Shown here in pieces: positions 19,346 to 29,763 of a stretch of 64,000 nt of DNA. The translations under genes and the position numbers were made by a program. The stretch is taken from the NCBI GenBank assembly GCA_963717695.1, contig CAVQWR010000004.1, positions 124,001 through 188,000 on the forward strand. The letters are read 5' to 3'. This stretch comes from CAIWHR01 sp963717695. GTDB lineage: Bacteria; Pseudomonadota; Gammaproteobacteria; Burkholderiales; Casimicrobiaceae. Position 1 is the first letter of the stretch; every line of letters begins with the position of its first letter. Under the pieces are notes generated by a model that was given only the letters and a program-made list of their open reading frames with translations, was not told the origin of the DNA and searched no databases.

Positions 19346-21983
19346 CTAGACGACGACATTGACGAGCCTGCCGGGGACGACGACGACCTTCTTCACCGGC
19401 GCGCCGGCGGCGTGCTTCGCGACATCCGCGCTCGCGCGCGCCGCCGACTCGATTTCGGCGCGGTCGGCGGACGCCGGGACGACGAGCTTGCCGCGCAGCT
19501 TGCCGTTGATCTGCAGCACGAGCTCGATCTCGTCCTGCACGAGCGCGGCGGCGTCGACCGCCGGCCACGGCGCGTCGAGGAGGTCGCCGAACTCGCGCGC
19601 GAAGCCGAGGTCGGCCCAGATCGCCCACGCCGTGTGCGGAACCACGGGATAGAGCACGCGCAGCAGGATCGACGCGCCCTCGCGCAGCAGCGCGTCGCCG
19701 GCGGCGGACCTGTCGGTCACCGCCTCCAGCGTGTTGAGGAGCTTCATCCCCGCCGAGACGACGGTGTTGTACTGGATGCGCTCGTAGTCGTAGTTCGCCT
19801 GCTTCAGCGTGACGTGGATGTCGCGCCGTGCGGCCTTCACGTCGGCGGACGCATCGGTCGATCGTGCACCCGGCGGCGTCGCGCGAATGCGCTCGGCGCG
19901 CGTCTGCGCGAACGCCCAGAGCCTGCGCAGGAAGCGCTGCGCGCCCTCGACGCCGGCGTCCGACCATTCGAGCGTCGCCTCCGGATGCGCGGCGAACATC
20001 ACGAACAGGCGCGCGGCGTCCGCGCCGTACTTCTCGATCATGTCCTGCGGGTCGACACCGTTGAGCTTCGACTTCGACATCGTCCCCACGCCGCCGTACT
20101 CGACCGGCTTTCCGTCGGCCTTGAGACGCGCGCCGGTCACGCGGCCCTCGGCGTCGTGGTCGACGGCGACGTCCTCCGGTGCGATGTAGTCGATGCCGCC
20201 CTTGTCGGTGCGGCGAAAGTAGATGTGGTTCAGCACCATCCCCTGCGTGAGCAGCCGGGTGAAGGGCTCGTCCATCTTCACGAGCCCCATGTCGCGCATC
20301 ACCTTGGTCCAGAAGCGCGCGTAGAGCAGGTGCAGGATCGCGTGCGTGATGCCGCCGGTGTACTGGTCCATCGGATTCCAGTAGTCGTTGCGGGCATCCA
20401 CCATCGTCGGCGCGTCGGGACAGGCGTAGCGCATGAAGTACCACGACGAGTCGACGAAGGTGTCGAGCGTGTCGGTTTCGCGCTTCGCCGGCGCGCCGCA
20501 CGTCGGGCACACGGTGTTCACGAAATCGGCGCGCTTCGCGAGCGGATTGCCGCTGCCGTCCGAGACGCAGTCCTCCGGCAGCACGACGGGAAGGTCCTTC
20601 TCCGGCACCGGCACGTCGCCGCACGCCGGACAATGCACGATCGGGATCGGCGTTCCCCAGTAGCGCTGGCGCGAGACGCCCCAGTCGCGCAGGCGGTACG
20701 TCGTCTTCTTTTCGCCCAGTCCCTTGGCGGCGAGGTCGGCGGCGATCGCGTCGACGGCTTCGGCATGGGACAGGCCGTCGTACTTGCCGGAATGAACGCA
20801 GTGGCCGCGCTCCTTGTCCTCGTACCAGGGCTGCCACGCGTCGGTTGAGAACGTCTCGCCGTCGATGCGCGATCACCTGCCTGATCGGCAGGCCGTATTT
20901 CTTCGCGAACGCGAAGTCGCGCTCGTCGTGCGCCGGCACGCCCATCACGGCGCCGTCGCCGTAGGACATCAGCACGTAGTTGCCGACCCAGACGGGGACT
21001 TTCTCGCCGGTGAGCGGATGCGTGACCGCAAGTCCGGTCGGCATGCCCTTCTTCTCCATCGTGGCGAGGTCGGCTTCCATCACGCTGCCGCGCCGGCATT
21101 CGTCGATGAAGGCGGCGAGCTGCGGATTCGTCTTCGCGGCGTGCTCGGCGAGCGGATGCTCGGCGGCGACTGCGCAGAACGTGACGCCCATGATCGTGTC
21201 GACGCGCGTCGTGAACACGTAGATCCGGCCGTCGCCGATCAGCGCGCCGCTCATTTCGCCATCGGTGCCGCGCACGTCGTGCGGGAAGGCGAAGCGGACG
21301 CCCACGCTCTTGCCGATCCAGTTCGCCTGCATCGTCTTCACGCGGTCGGGCCAGCCCGGCATCTTGTCGAGACAAGCGAGGAGCTCCTCCGCGTAATCGG
21401 TGATGCGCAGGAAATACATCGGGATCTCGCGCTTTTCCACCGGCGCGCCGGAGCGCCAGCCGCGCCCGTCGATCACCTGCTCGTTGGCGAGCACCGTCTG
21501 GTCGACCGGATCCCAGTTCACGACGCCCGTCTTCTTGTACGCGATGCCCTTCTCGAGCATCTTCAGGAAGAACCACTGGTTCCACCGATAGTACGAGGGA
21601 TCGCAGGTCGAGATCTCGCGCGACCAGTCGAGCGCCCAGCCCATCGCCTGGCATTGCGTCTTCATGTACGCGATGTTCTCGCGCGTCCACTGCGCGGGCG
21701 GCATGCCGTTCTTCATCGCCGCGTTCTCGGCGGGCAGGCCGAAGGCGTCCCATCCCATCGGCGTCAGCACGTTGTACCCGTTCATCCGCATGTACCGGTA
21801 CATCATGTCGCCGATCGTGTAGTTGCGCACGTGGCCCATGTGCAGCTTGCCGGACGGGTACGGCAGCATCGACACGGAGTAGTACTTCTTCTGCTCGGGG
21901 CGCTCGACGGCGCGGTAGGCGTCGGCGGCCTGCCAGGCGGCCTGCGCGGCGGATTCGATCTCGGCGGGCTGATAGGGTTTCAT
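19346..21983 (-). CDS. leuS: Leucyl-tRNA synthetase (one frameshift)
   Basis: This is a class I aminoacyl-tRNA synthetase charging tRNA-Leu. The catalytic HIGH-type motif is KLHMGHVRNY near residue 50, the CP1 editing domain includes TTRVDTIMGVT and VPAHDERDF, and the zinc-region cysteines are in HCPACGDV and CPTCGAP. The KMSKS-type loop is TMSKSKLNGVD. A single extra base near 20870 (ATCGCGCATCGAC in place of the expected ATCGCGATCGAC) breaks the frame between RQVI and the following IDGETF. Because leuS is essential and all the rest is intact, this is almost certainly a sequencing error. Confidence 0.95.
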
Positions 21984-22075
21984 GCGCTTCCGGTTCCGGC
22001 GCGCTCGCAGCGGGCGCGGCGCGGCCTGTCGTCAGAGCGTCGATTATACCGGCGCAGGTCGCGTGGCCCCGGCCC

Positions 22076-22651
22076 TCAGCCCTGGGGCAGGCCCGGGGCG
22101 AAAAGCGCGTAGGCGCCGAGCGCCGCGAACAGGAGCGCCGCGGCGATGCGCACGGCCTTGAAGGGGATCTTGGTTGCCGCAACCTTTCCGATCAGCACGA
22201 CGGGGACGTCGGCCAGCAGCATCCCGCAGGTGGTGCCGAGCACCACGGCCGCGAGCGAATCGAAGCGCGCGGCGAGGACCATCGTCGCAACCTGCGTCTT
22301 GTCCCCGATCTCGGCCAGGAAGAATGCGACGAGCGTGACGCCGAAGACACCCCAGCGCGAGGCCGTCGGGGGCGCCGCATCGTCGATGGTGTCGGGCTTG
22401 AGTGCCCACGCCGCGACGGCGAAGAACGACGCCGCGACGACCCAGCGGAGCACGTCGGGCGCGAGCCACGAGCGCACCAGGTTGCCGAGGTAACCCGCAA
22501 TCGCGTGATTGGCGAGCGTCGCCACGAGAATGCCGGCGATGATCGGCGCGGGCTTTCTGAAGCGCGCCGCGAGCATCAGCGCGAGAAGCTGCGTCTTGTC
22601 GCCGATTTCGCCGAGCGCGACGATGCCGGCCGAGATGAGGAACGCTTCCAC
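22076..22651 (-). CDS. TMEM165/Gdt1 (UPF0016) family cation exporter
   Basis: This is a 191-residue membrane protein with the duplicated signature of the UPF0016 family: GEIGDKTQLLALMLAARF near residue 15 and AEIGDKTQVATMVLAARF near residue 115. Each sits in a three-helix half. Characterised bacterial members export manganese or exchange Ca2+/Mn2+ for protons. The GTG at 22651 was chosen since it gives the usual VEAFLISAGIVALGEIGDKT start. It is divergent from dsbD. I looked for a manganese riboswitch in its leader and did not find one. Confidence 0.9.
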   Translation of the reverse strand: MEAFLISAGIVALGEIGDKTQLLALMLAARFRKPAPIIAGILVATLANHAIAGYLGNLVRSWLAPDVLRWVVAASFFAVAAWALKPDTIDDAAPPTASRWGVFGVTLVAFFLAEIGDKTQVATMVLAARFDSLAAVVLGTTCGMLLADVPVVLIGKVAATKIPFKAVRIAAALLFAALGAYALFAPGLPQG

Positions 22652-22885
22652 GGAATGGGATCGGGGCGGGGAATGTTGGCGAAGCGGTGCGAAAGACCTT
22701 CGAAGCGCACCGTGAATCCGCCGCCGCCGGTCGGCCGGTCTCATCCGCCAGACCGCCGAATCGGCGAAGGCGCATGATATCGACCCGTGCGACGGTAGAA
22801 TTATAGCCCTGCCCCGGGAACCATTGCCGGGGCGAGTCGACCCAATCATCGACGCCGCGAGAACGCGCGTCCGGACACCTTCTTC

Positions 22886-25049
22886 TTGCGAGCGATCTTC
22901 AACCATCGGCAGGCATGGCATCGCAGCGCGGGCCGCGCGCTCGCGCTCGGCCTCGCCGTGGCGTTCGCGGCTGGCGCATCAGCGGCACCGGTGAAGACCG
23001 AGCATGTCGAGGCCGAGCTCGTCGCCGACCGGACGGCGCTCGTCGCCGGCGAGGCGACGACGGTCGCCCTGCGACTCTCGATTGCGCCCGGCTGGCATAC
23101 GTACTGGCGCAATCCCGGCGATTCCGGATTGCCCACCACGCTCGCGTGGCAGCTCCCGGCTGGCGTGACCGCGGGACCGATCGAGTGGCCGGCGCCGCAC
23201 GCGCTTCCCGTGGGACCGCTCGTGAATTACGGCTACGAAGGCGAGGTGCTGCACCTCGTCGAACTGAAGGCGACACAGGCGCTCGCCGCGGGCAAAGCCA
23301 CGCTGAAGGCGCGCGCCGACTGGCTCGTGTGCCGCGAGACCTGCATTCCCGACGGCGCCGACCTCACGCTCGTGCTGCCGGTGTCGAAGAGCGCGCAGGC
23401 CGATCCCAGGTGGGATGCTGCGATCGCCGCCGCGCGCGCGGCAATGCCACAGCCGCTCGCCGGATGGAAAGTCGTCGCGCAGGGCTCGGGTCAATCGATC
23501 GCGCTGAAGCTGCAGGCACCCGCAGGCGCCGCCGATCCGGGTGCGCTGCAGTTCTTCCCGTATGAGGAAAACCTGGTCGAACCGTCAGGCGCGCAGCGAC
23601 TCACGCGGGACGGCGACAGCTACACGCTGGCGCTGCCGGTCGCGAGCACGTTCGTCGCGCGGCCCGATCGTCTCGCGGGCGTGATCGAGGCGGCAGGAGG
23701 GTTCGCGGGCGGCGTGCGTGCGGCGACGCTCGATGCCGCCTTCACCGGCGCCGTCGCCGCAGGTCCCAAGCCCACGCTGGCCGCGGCACCTGCGCTCAAT
23801 CTCGCGCCACCGCCGGCGGCCGACGACAAGCTCACGCTGGCGCTGGCGCTCGTGTCGGCGGTGCTCGGCGGGCTCATTCTCAACCTGATGCCCTGCGTCT
23901 TTCCCGTGCTCTCGCTGAAGGTGCTGGGCTTCGCGACGCAGCACGATTCGCGCTCGACGCTGCGCCACGAGGCGGTAGCGTTCGCCTGCGGCGTGATCCT
24001 CACGTTCGTCGCGCTGGGCGGCGCGCTCTTCCTGCTGCGCGCGGCGGGCGAACAGCTCGGGTGGGGATTCCAGCTGCAATCGCCCGCGGTGGTCGCGGCG
24101 CTCGCCGTGCTGTTCTTCGTGCTGGCGACCAACCTCTCCGGTGTCTTCGAGTTCGGCCAGTTCTTTCCGTCGAACGTCGCGAACTGGACCGCGAAGAACC
24201 GCACGCTCGACGCGTTCGGTTCCGGCGTGCTGGCCGTCGTCGTCGCCTCGCCATGCACGGCGCCGTTCATGGGTGCCGCGCTCGGGTTCGCGATGGCGGG
24301 ATCGGCGCTGACGCTTCTCTTCGTTTTCATTGCGCTCGGCGTCGGCATGGCACTGCCGTACGTGCTGCTCGCGTGGTTCCCGGAGTGGCGCCGCCGGCTG
24401 CCGCGCTCGGGCCCGTGGCTGCTGCGCTTCAAGCAGCTGCTCGCGTTCCCGCTTTACGCGACGGTGATCTGGCTCGCGTGGGTGCTGGGCGCGCAGCGCG
24501 ACAACGACGCCGTCGTCCGCCTGTTCGCGGCGCTGCTCTGCGTCGGCTTCGGTCTGTGGGCCTGGCGGATCGTGCGCACCGGCGGCGCGCGGCCGTGGGG
24601 CGTTGCGTGCCTCGCGGCGCTCGTCGGCGCGGGTGTCATCGCGTGGCCGCTCTTCACCGCGGACGCCGACGCGCTCGTCGTGAAGGACACGCCCGCGCCC
24701 GCGACCGAGGGCGAGCTGGGCGCCGTTCACGCCGGCGCGCGTCGCCGAGCTGACCGCCGCGGGAAAGCCGGTCTTCGTCGATTTCACCGCCGCGTGGTGC
24801 GTCACCTGCCAGGTCAACAAGCGGCTGGTGCTGAACACCGACGCGGTGCGTGCTGCGTTCGCGCGCTCCGATGTCGTGCTGCTGCGCGCCGACTGGACGC
24901 GCCGCGACCCGGTCATCACGAAGACGCTGGCCGCACTCGGGCGCAATGGCGTCCCGGTGTACGTGCTGCATCGTCCGGGCAAGCCGCCGCTGCTGCTGCC
25001 CGAGGTGCTGCAGACGCAATCCGTCCTCGACGCGCTGGCGACGCTCTAG
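22886..25049 (+). CDS. dsbD: Protein-disulfide reductase DsbD family (one frameshift)
   Basis: This is a cytoplasm-to-periplasm electron conduit of about 720 residues. A signal peptide (LALGLAVAFAAGASA) leads into a periplasmic DsbD-N/ScsB-like domain containing VCRETCIPDGAD. An eight-helix membrane domain follows with its two redox cysteines, LMPCVFPVLSLK (about C337) and ASPCTAPFMGAA (about C457), then a C-terminal thioredoxin domain with AWCVTCQVNK. One extra base near 24718 shifts the frame between the membrane and thioredoxin domains, probably an error. The start is a TTG at 22886; no better ATG is in frame. It would reduce partners such as the DsbC encoded at 43 kb. Confidence 0.9.
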
Positions 25050-25101
25050 CAGCGATTCGCAGCGCTGCGCGGTTCGGCTGCGCCGATGTCCGCGTGCGGG
25101 G

Positions 25102-26595
25102 TCACCGCGCTTCCTCGGCGGCCGGAACGTTCCACCAGCCACCGCCCAGCGCCTGCAGCAGCGCCACGGTATCCGCATAGCGATCTGCTTCCGCCTGAAC
25201 GCGGGCGAGGCTCGCCGTCAGCCGCTGCCGCTCCGCGTCCAGCACGTCGAGCTGGCTCATGCCGCCGTCGTCGTAGCGGCCCAGTGCGATCCGGTACGCG
25301 TTTTCCGCATGCGCGGCCTGCGCGCTGCGCGACGCGAGCGCCTGCGTGTCGGATTCGAGCGCGCGGAGCACGTCGGCCACATTGCGCAATCCCTGCAGCA
25401 CGGCGTCGCGATAGGCGGCGTCGGCCTGATCGAACGCTGCGACCGCCGCGCGCTTGCGCGCCGTGAGCTCCCCGCCCCGGAACACGGGCTGCAGCAGGTT
25501 GGCGCCGATGCTCCAGATGTTGAGACCGCTCGAGGCGAGATCGCTCAAGCTGAGCTGCGTGGGCGACGCGCTCGCCGACAGAGTGATCCGTGGATAGAGA
25601 TTCGCGGTCGCGACGCCGACGTTGGCGCTCGCCTTGTGCAGCAGCGCTTCGCTCGCGCGGATGTCGGGACGCTGCCGCGCGAGCTGCGACGGAAGGCTCA
25701 ACGGCAGCTCGGCCGGCAGGCGCAGATCGGACAGCGCGAGCGCCGGCAGCGCGGCGTCGCCGGCGGCGGCCCCGGTGTACACGGCCAGCAGGTGCGTCGC
25801 CTGCGCATGCGCGGCGACGAGCGGCGGCAGCGCGCTCTCGGTCTGCGCGAGCAGCGCGCGCTGGTTCTCGAGGTCCAGCAAGGCGACACCGCCCAGCTCG
25901 TAGCGCTGCGCGACGATGTCCTGTTGCCGGCGCTGCGCATCCAGGATGCGTCGCGTCGCGTCGATCTGCGCCGCGAGGCCCGCGCGACGGATCGCCGTGG
26001 CGGCGACATTGGCGGCAAGGGTCAGCCGCGCGGCCTCGAGCTGATAGCGCTGATAGTCGACCTCGGCGGCGAGCGCTTCGAGCTCGCGCCGCGTGCCTCC
26101 GAACACGTCGAACGTGTACGACACCTGGAGGCCGACGCTGTAGAGCGTGAACGGTCCCGGCACCGGCGCCTGGGGAAAGCCGAACGTCGCGGGATCGACG
26201 CGCTCGCGGTTCACGCCGGCCGTTGCATTCACGGCGGGATATTCGGTCGCGCCGGTGCGCGCGCGGCGCTCCTCGTCGGCCTGCGCGAGCCGCGCGGTGG
26301 CCTGCGCGAGCGTCGGGCTCGCCGCGAGCGCGCGGGCGACGAGCGTGTCGAGCGCAGCCGAACCGAACCCGGTCCACCATTCGGGTGCGACCTTGCCCCC
26401 GGGGACGAGCACGGGCGCCGTTGCACCGGGCAGCGCCACGACCGGTGCCTCGGGCGCCGTCGTGTAGCGCGTCACTGTCGGCGCGTCGGGCGCGCGGAAG
26501 TCGGGCCCGACCGTGCAGCCGGCGCTGGCCAGCGCGACCGCGCACACGGCGAACCGTGCGATGCCGAACCGCGAGCCCGTGTGCGAGCGGCGCAT
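25102..26595 (-). CDS. NodT family outer-membrane efflux lipoprotein
   Basis: This is a 497-residue TolC-like outer-membrane channel. A lipoprotein signal ends ALASAGCTVGPDF, the classic N-terminus of the NodT group. Two OEP repeats follow, the first around VSYTFDVFGGTRRELEA and the second around LQPVFRGGELTARKRAA, with LARQRPDIRASEALL in between. Its ATG overlaps the permease stop by one base (TGATG), so it is the last gene of the four-gene efflux operon and forms the exit duct of the tripartite pump. Confidence 0.93.
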   Translation of the reverse strand: MRRSHTGSRFGIARFAVCAVALASAGCTVGPDFRAPDAPTVTRYTTAPEAPVVALPGATAPVLVPGGKVAPEWWTGFGSAALDTLVARALAASPTLAQATARLAQADEERRARTGATEYPAVNATAGVNRERVDPATFGFPQAPVPGPFTLYSVGLQVSYTFDVFGGTRRELEALAAEVDYQRYQLEAARLTLAANVAATAIRRAGLAAQIDATRRILDAQRRQQDIVAQRYELGGVALLDLENQRALLAQTESALPPLVAAHAQATHLLAVYTGAAAGDAALPALALSDLRLPAELPLSLPSQLARQRPDIRASEALLHKASANVGVATANLYPRITLSASASPTQLSLSDLASSGLNIWSIGANLLQPVFRGGELTARKRAAVAAFDQADAAYRDAVLQGLRNVADVLRALESDTQALASRSAQAAHAENAYRIALGRYDDGGMSQLDVLDAERQRLTASLARVQAEADRYADTVALLQALGGGWWNVPAAEEAR

Positions 26596-27743
26596 CAGTC
26601 GAGCGTCCTGCGATAGAACCGCAGCGCGATCGCCATCACGATGGTGACGAACACCAGCAGCGGCCAGACGCTCGGCCAGATGTCGACCCAGCCGTTCCCC
26701 TTCAGCAGGATGCCGCGCACGATGCGGTTGAAGTGGGTGAGCGGCAGCGCGCTGCCGATCCACTGCGCCCATTCCGGCATGCCGCGGAACGGGAACATGA
26801 ATCCAGACAGCAGGATGTTGGGCAGGAAGTAGAAGAACGTGAGCTGCATCGCCTGCAGCTGGTTCTGTGCCAGGGATGAAAGCGTGATGCCGACGGTCAG
26901 CTGGCACGCGATGAAGAGGAAGCTCGCCGCGTAGAGCGTCACGAGATTGCCGACGAACGGAACGCCGAACATGACGCGCGCCGCGAGCAGGATGATGCTT
27001 GCCTGGACCAGCCCGATCACGATGTAGGGGACGATCTTTCCGGTCATCACCTCGAGCGGCGTCAGCGGCATCGCGAGCAGGTTTTCCATCGTGCCGCGCT
27101 CGCGCTCGCGGGTGACGGCGAGTCCCGTCATCATGACGAGCGTCATCGTCAGGATCACGCCCATCAGCCCGGGCACGATGTTGTACTGCGTGATCGACTC
27201 GGGGTTGTAGAGGCGGTGCACGCGTACTTCGAAGGGCGGCGGCGCGCCGTTGAGCGATGCGAACGGGCCGATCAGGTCCTTCTGGGCGACGCCACTGGCG
27301 AGCTGTGCGACCGCCGCGAGCGCCGTGCCCGTCGCCGTCGGGTCGGTGGCGTCCGCCTCGACCAGCAGTGCCGGCCGCTCGCCGCGCAGCAGCCGGCGCG
27401 TGAATTCCGGCGGAATGGTGACGACGAAGCTCAGGGTGCCCTTGGTGAGGGCGGTGCGTCCCGCTTCCTCGTCGGGCAGCAGGGCGACGATCTCGAAATA
27501 GTCCGACGTCTTCAGCGCGGCGAGGAACGAGCGCGTGAACTCGCTGTGATCGGCGGCGAGAACGCCGGTGGGCAGGTGCTTGGGATCGGTGTTGATCGCA
27601 TAGCCGAACAGCGCGAGCTGCACGATCGGGATGCCGACGACCATCCCGAACGTGATGCGGTCGCGGCGCAGCTGCAGGAATTCCTTCTTCACCATCGCCC
27701 ACCAGCGATGCCACGAGAATCCGACGCGCGACAGCGCCTTCAT
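26595..27743 (-). CDS. ABC-2 type transporter permease
   Basis: This is a 382-residue permease of the ABC-2 class (YhhJ/YbhR-like). It has one N-terminal transmembrane helix, a large periplasmic domain of about 150 residues (from NTDPKHLPTGV to NPESITQYNIVPG), then five helices. TRERERGTMENLLAMPLTPLEVMTGK is the family's conserved cytoplasmic segment. Its ATG overlaps the ATPase stop by four bases (ATGA). Only one permease gene is present, so the pump probably works with a homodimer. Confidence 0.92.
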   Translation of the reverse strand: MKALSRVGFSWHRWWAMVKKEFLQLRRDRITFGMVVGIPIVQLALFGYAINTDPKHLPTGVLAADHSEFTRSFLAALKTSDYFEIVALLPDEEAGRTALTKGTLSFVVTIPPEFTRRLLRGERPALLVEADATDPTATGTALAAVAQLASGVAQKDLIGPFASLNGAPPPFEVRVHRLYNPESITQYNIVPGLMGVILTMTLVMMTGLAVTRERERGTMENLLAMPLTPLEVMTGKIVPYIVIGLVQASIILLAARVMFGVPFVGNLVTLYAASFLFIACQLTVGITLSSLAQNQLQAMQLTFFYFLPNILLSGFMFPFRGMPEWAQWIGSALPLTHFNRIVRGILLKGNGWVDIWPSVWPLLVFVTIVMAIALRFYRRTLD

Positions 27744-28675
27744 GCCGCTTTGCCCCAGTTGTCGTTGGCCTGGGTGATGAGGTGAATGAAGACATCCTCG
27801 AGGCCGGTGTCGATGCGCCGGAACGTGCAGTCGCCGCCCGCGCACGCGGCGGCGAGCGTGCGCTCGAGCGCGGCACCATCGGTGCCCGAGACGTGCAGCA
27901 TCTCGCCGAACGCGGCGGTCTTGTCGACACCGGGCTCCCCGTTCAGTTGCTGCGCAAGTTCGGTGAGCCCGGACCCGCGCACCGCAAACGTGAAGAGCTT
28001 CTGCGCGGCGATGAGCTCGGCCGCCGTGCCCTGCGCGAGCAGCCGGCCGTAGGCGATGTAGGCGAGCTTGTGGCAGCGCTCCGCCTCGTCCATGTAGTGC
28101 GTGCTGACCAGCACCGAGACGCCGGTGGCGGCGAGCCGGTGCAGCTCCTCCCAGAATTCGCGTCGTGCGTTCGGATCGACGCCGGCCGTCGGCTCGTCCA
28201 GCAGCAGAAGGCGCGGGCCGTGCAGCATGCACGCGGCGAGTGCGAGGCGCTGCTTCCAGCCGCCCGACAGCGTACCGGTCAGCTGGTCGGCTCGATCGGC
28301 AAGTCCGAGGTCCGCGAGCGCCTTCTCGACCACCTCGCGCCGGTGCGGCATCGCATACACGCTCGCGGTGAAGTCGAGGTTCTCGCGGATCGTGAGATCG
28401 TCCCAGAACGAAAAGCGTTGTGTCATGTAGCCGACGTTGCGCTTGATCTCGTCCGACTCGGTGATGATGTCGTGGCCGAGACACGTTCCGCTGCCGGAAT
28501 CCGGCGTGAGGAGCCCGCACATCAGCCGGATCGACGTCGTCTTGCCGCTGCCGTTCGGCCCGAGGAAGCCGAAGATCTCGCCGCGCTCGACGCGAAGGGA
28601 CAGGTCGACGACGACGTGCTTGTCCCCGAAATGCTTGTTGAGACCGTGGACGTCGATGACGGGATCGCCGTTCAC
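27740..28675 (-). CDS. ABC transporter ATP-binding protein
   Basis: This is a 311-residue single-domain ATPase. Walker A is GPNGSGKTT, the signature motif is LSGGWKQRLALA and Walker B is LLLLDEPTAGVD, with the switch histidine in STHYMDE. The C-terminal 80 residues resemble the regulatory tail of drug-export ATPases (YbhF/DrrA type). The start is a GTG at 28675, seven bases after the adaptor gene; an overlapping ATG at the adaptor stop is in a dead frame. It powers the permease encoded directly downstream. Confidence 0.92.
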   Translation of the reverse strand: MNGDPVIDVHGLNKHFGDKHVVVDLSLRVERGEIFGFLGPNGSGKTTSIRLMCGLLTPDSGSGTCLGHDIITESDEIKRNVGYMTQRFSFWDDLTIRENLDFTASVYAMPHRREVVEKALADLGLADRADQLTGTLSGGWKQRLALAACMLHGPRLLLLDEPTAGVDPNARREFWEELHRLAATGVSVLVSTHYMDEAERCHKLAYIAYGRLLAQGTAAELIAAQKLFTFAVRGSGLTELAQQLNGEPGVDKTAAFGEMLHVSGTDGAALERTLAAACAGGDCTFRRIDTGLEDVFIHLITQANDNWGKAA

Positions 28676-28682
28676 GCGGGGC

Positions 28683-29675
28683 TCATTGCAGGCGGACGCT
28701 GACGGGCTGGCCCGGGTGCAGGCGCGGGGCATCCTCCGGACGCGGCCGCGCCTCGACCATGAACACGAGCTTCGAGCGCGTCTCGTTGCTGTAGATGACG
28801 GGCGGCGTGTACTCGGCCTCGGTCGAGATGTAGCTGATGGCGGCAGGCACGTCGGCGCCGCAGCCGTCGCAGTGGATTGCCACGGCGCGGCCGACGGCGA
28901 GCGCGCCGACCTCGGGCTCCGCGACGAAGAATCGCACCTTGATGTTCTGCGGCGGGAGGAGCCGCACGACGGGCGCGCCGGTCGCGACCCATTCGCCCTG
29001 GCGGTACAGCGTGTCGAACACCCGGCCGGCCTGCGTGGCCGACGCGGTGGTCTGGCCGAGTCGCCACGCCGCCTGCTCGACGACCGCGCGCGCCGACGCG
29101 ACCTGCGCCGCCTGCGCGGCGAGCTGCTCGGTGCGGCTGCCGAGGAGATCGACCGAAAGCGCGCTTTGCAGCTGCTGCACGTGCGCCGCATTCGCCGCGT
29201 GTGTGGCACGGGTGTCGTCGAGCTGCGCGCGTGAGATGCCGCCGATGCGGAACTGCGCCTCGTCGCGGGCGAGCTGCGTCGTGCTGCGCGAAAGGTCCGC
29301 CTGCGCCTGCGCGAGCTGCGCACGGGTGACGTCCTGCTCCTGCGGACGCTTGCCGACGCGCATGTCGGCAAGCTTCGCCTCCGCCTGGCGCAGGTCTTCC
29401 TGCGCCTGCCGTTGCGCGGCGGCACGGTCGACGGCCTCGAGCACGAACAGCCGCGTCCCGATGCCGACGTCGTCGCCGCGCTTCACCAGCAGCTGATCGA
29501 GGCGGCCGCTCGCCGAGGTTGCGACGTTGACGAATTCGCCTTCGACATAACCTTGCCACGCGCCGGGCGCGCGCTCGGAGCAGCCAGTCAGTGAAGTCGA
29601 GGCGAGGAGCGCGAGGGCGATGCCTGCGGGCATCGACGCGGGCACGCGGAACGGTCGCGATGGGCGCGCGGGCAT
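28683..29675 (-). CDS. HlyD family efflux adaptor lipoprotein
   Basis: This is a 330-residue periplasmic adaptor of the membrane-fusion protein class. A signal ends at a lipobox (STSLTGCSE), so it is probably lipid-anchored in the inner membrane. A biotinyl-lipoyl half-motif (SASGRLDQLLVKRGDDV) comes next, then a long alpha-hairpin coiled coil rich in Ala/Gln (RQAQEDLRQAEAKLAD onward), then the second lipoyl half and beta barrel. It links the ABC pump to the outer-membrane channel and is the first gene of the operon. Confidence 0.92.
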   Translation of the reverse strand: MPARPSRPFRVPASMPAGIALALLASTSLTGCSERAPGAWQGYVEGEFVNVATSASGRLDQLLVKRGDDVGIGTRLFVLEAVDRAAAQRQAQEDLRQAEAKLADMRVGKRPQEQDVTRAQLAQAQADLSRSTTQLARDEAQFRIGGISRAQLDDTRATHAANAAHVQQLQSALSVDLLGSRTEQLAAQAAQVASARAVVEQAAWRLGQTTASATQAGRVFDTLYRQGEWVATGAPVVRLLPPQNIKVRFFVAEPEVGALAVGRAVAIHCDGCGADVPAAISYISTEAEYTPPVIYSNETRSKLVFMVEARPRPEDAPRLHPGQPVSVRLQ

Positions 29676-29763
29676 GGAAGGACGCAACGTGGCGTGCCGT
29701 GCGGGTTGCGGGAGAAAATGTATACCACGCACCCCAACCCGTCGCAAGGCAGCGACGTCGCGC

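Noticed and set aside
19346..21983. Programmed frameshifting in leuS, pyrC, dsbD and hslV.
   Set aside because: No slippery heptamers or downstream pseudoknots of the known type were seen at the breaks, and the genes are not ones known to use recoding. Indel errors explain the pattern more simply.
22652..22885. Manganese (yybP-ykoY) riboswitch in the leader of the Gdt1-family exporter.
   Set aside because: The leader was read on the minus strand. The conserved riboswitch loops and pairing were not found.
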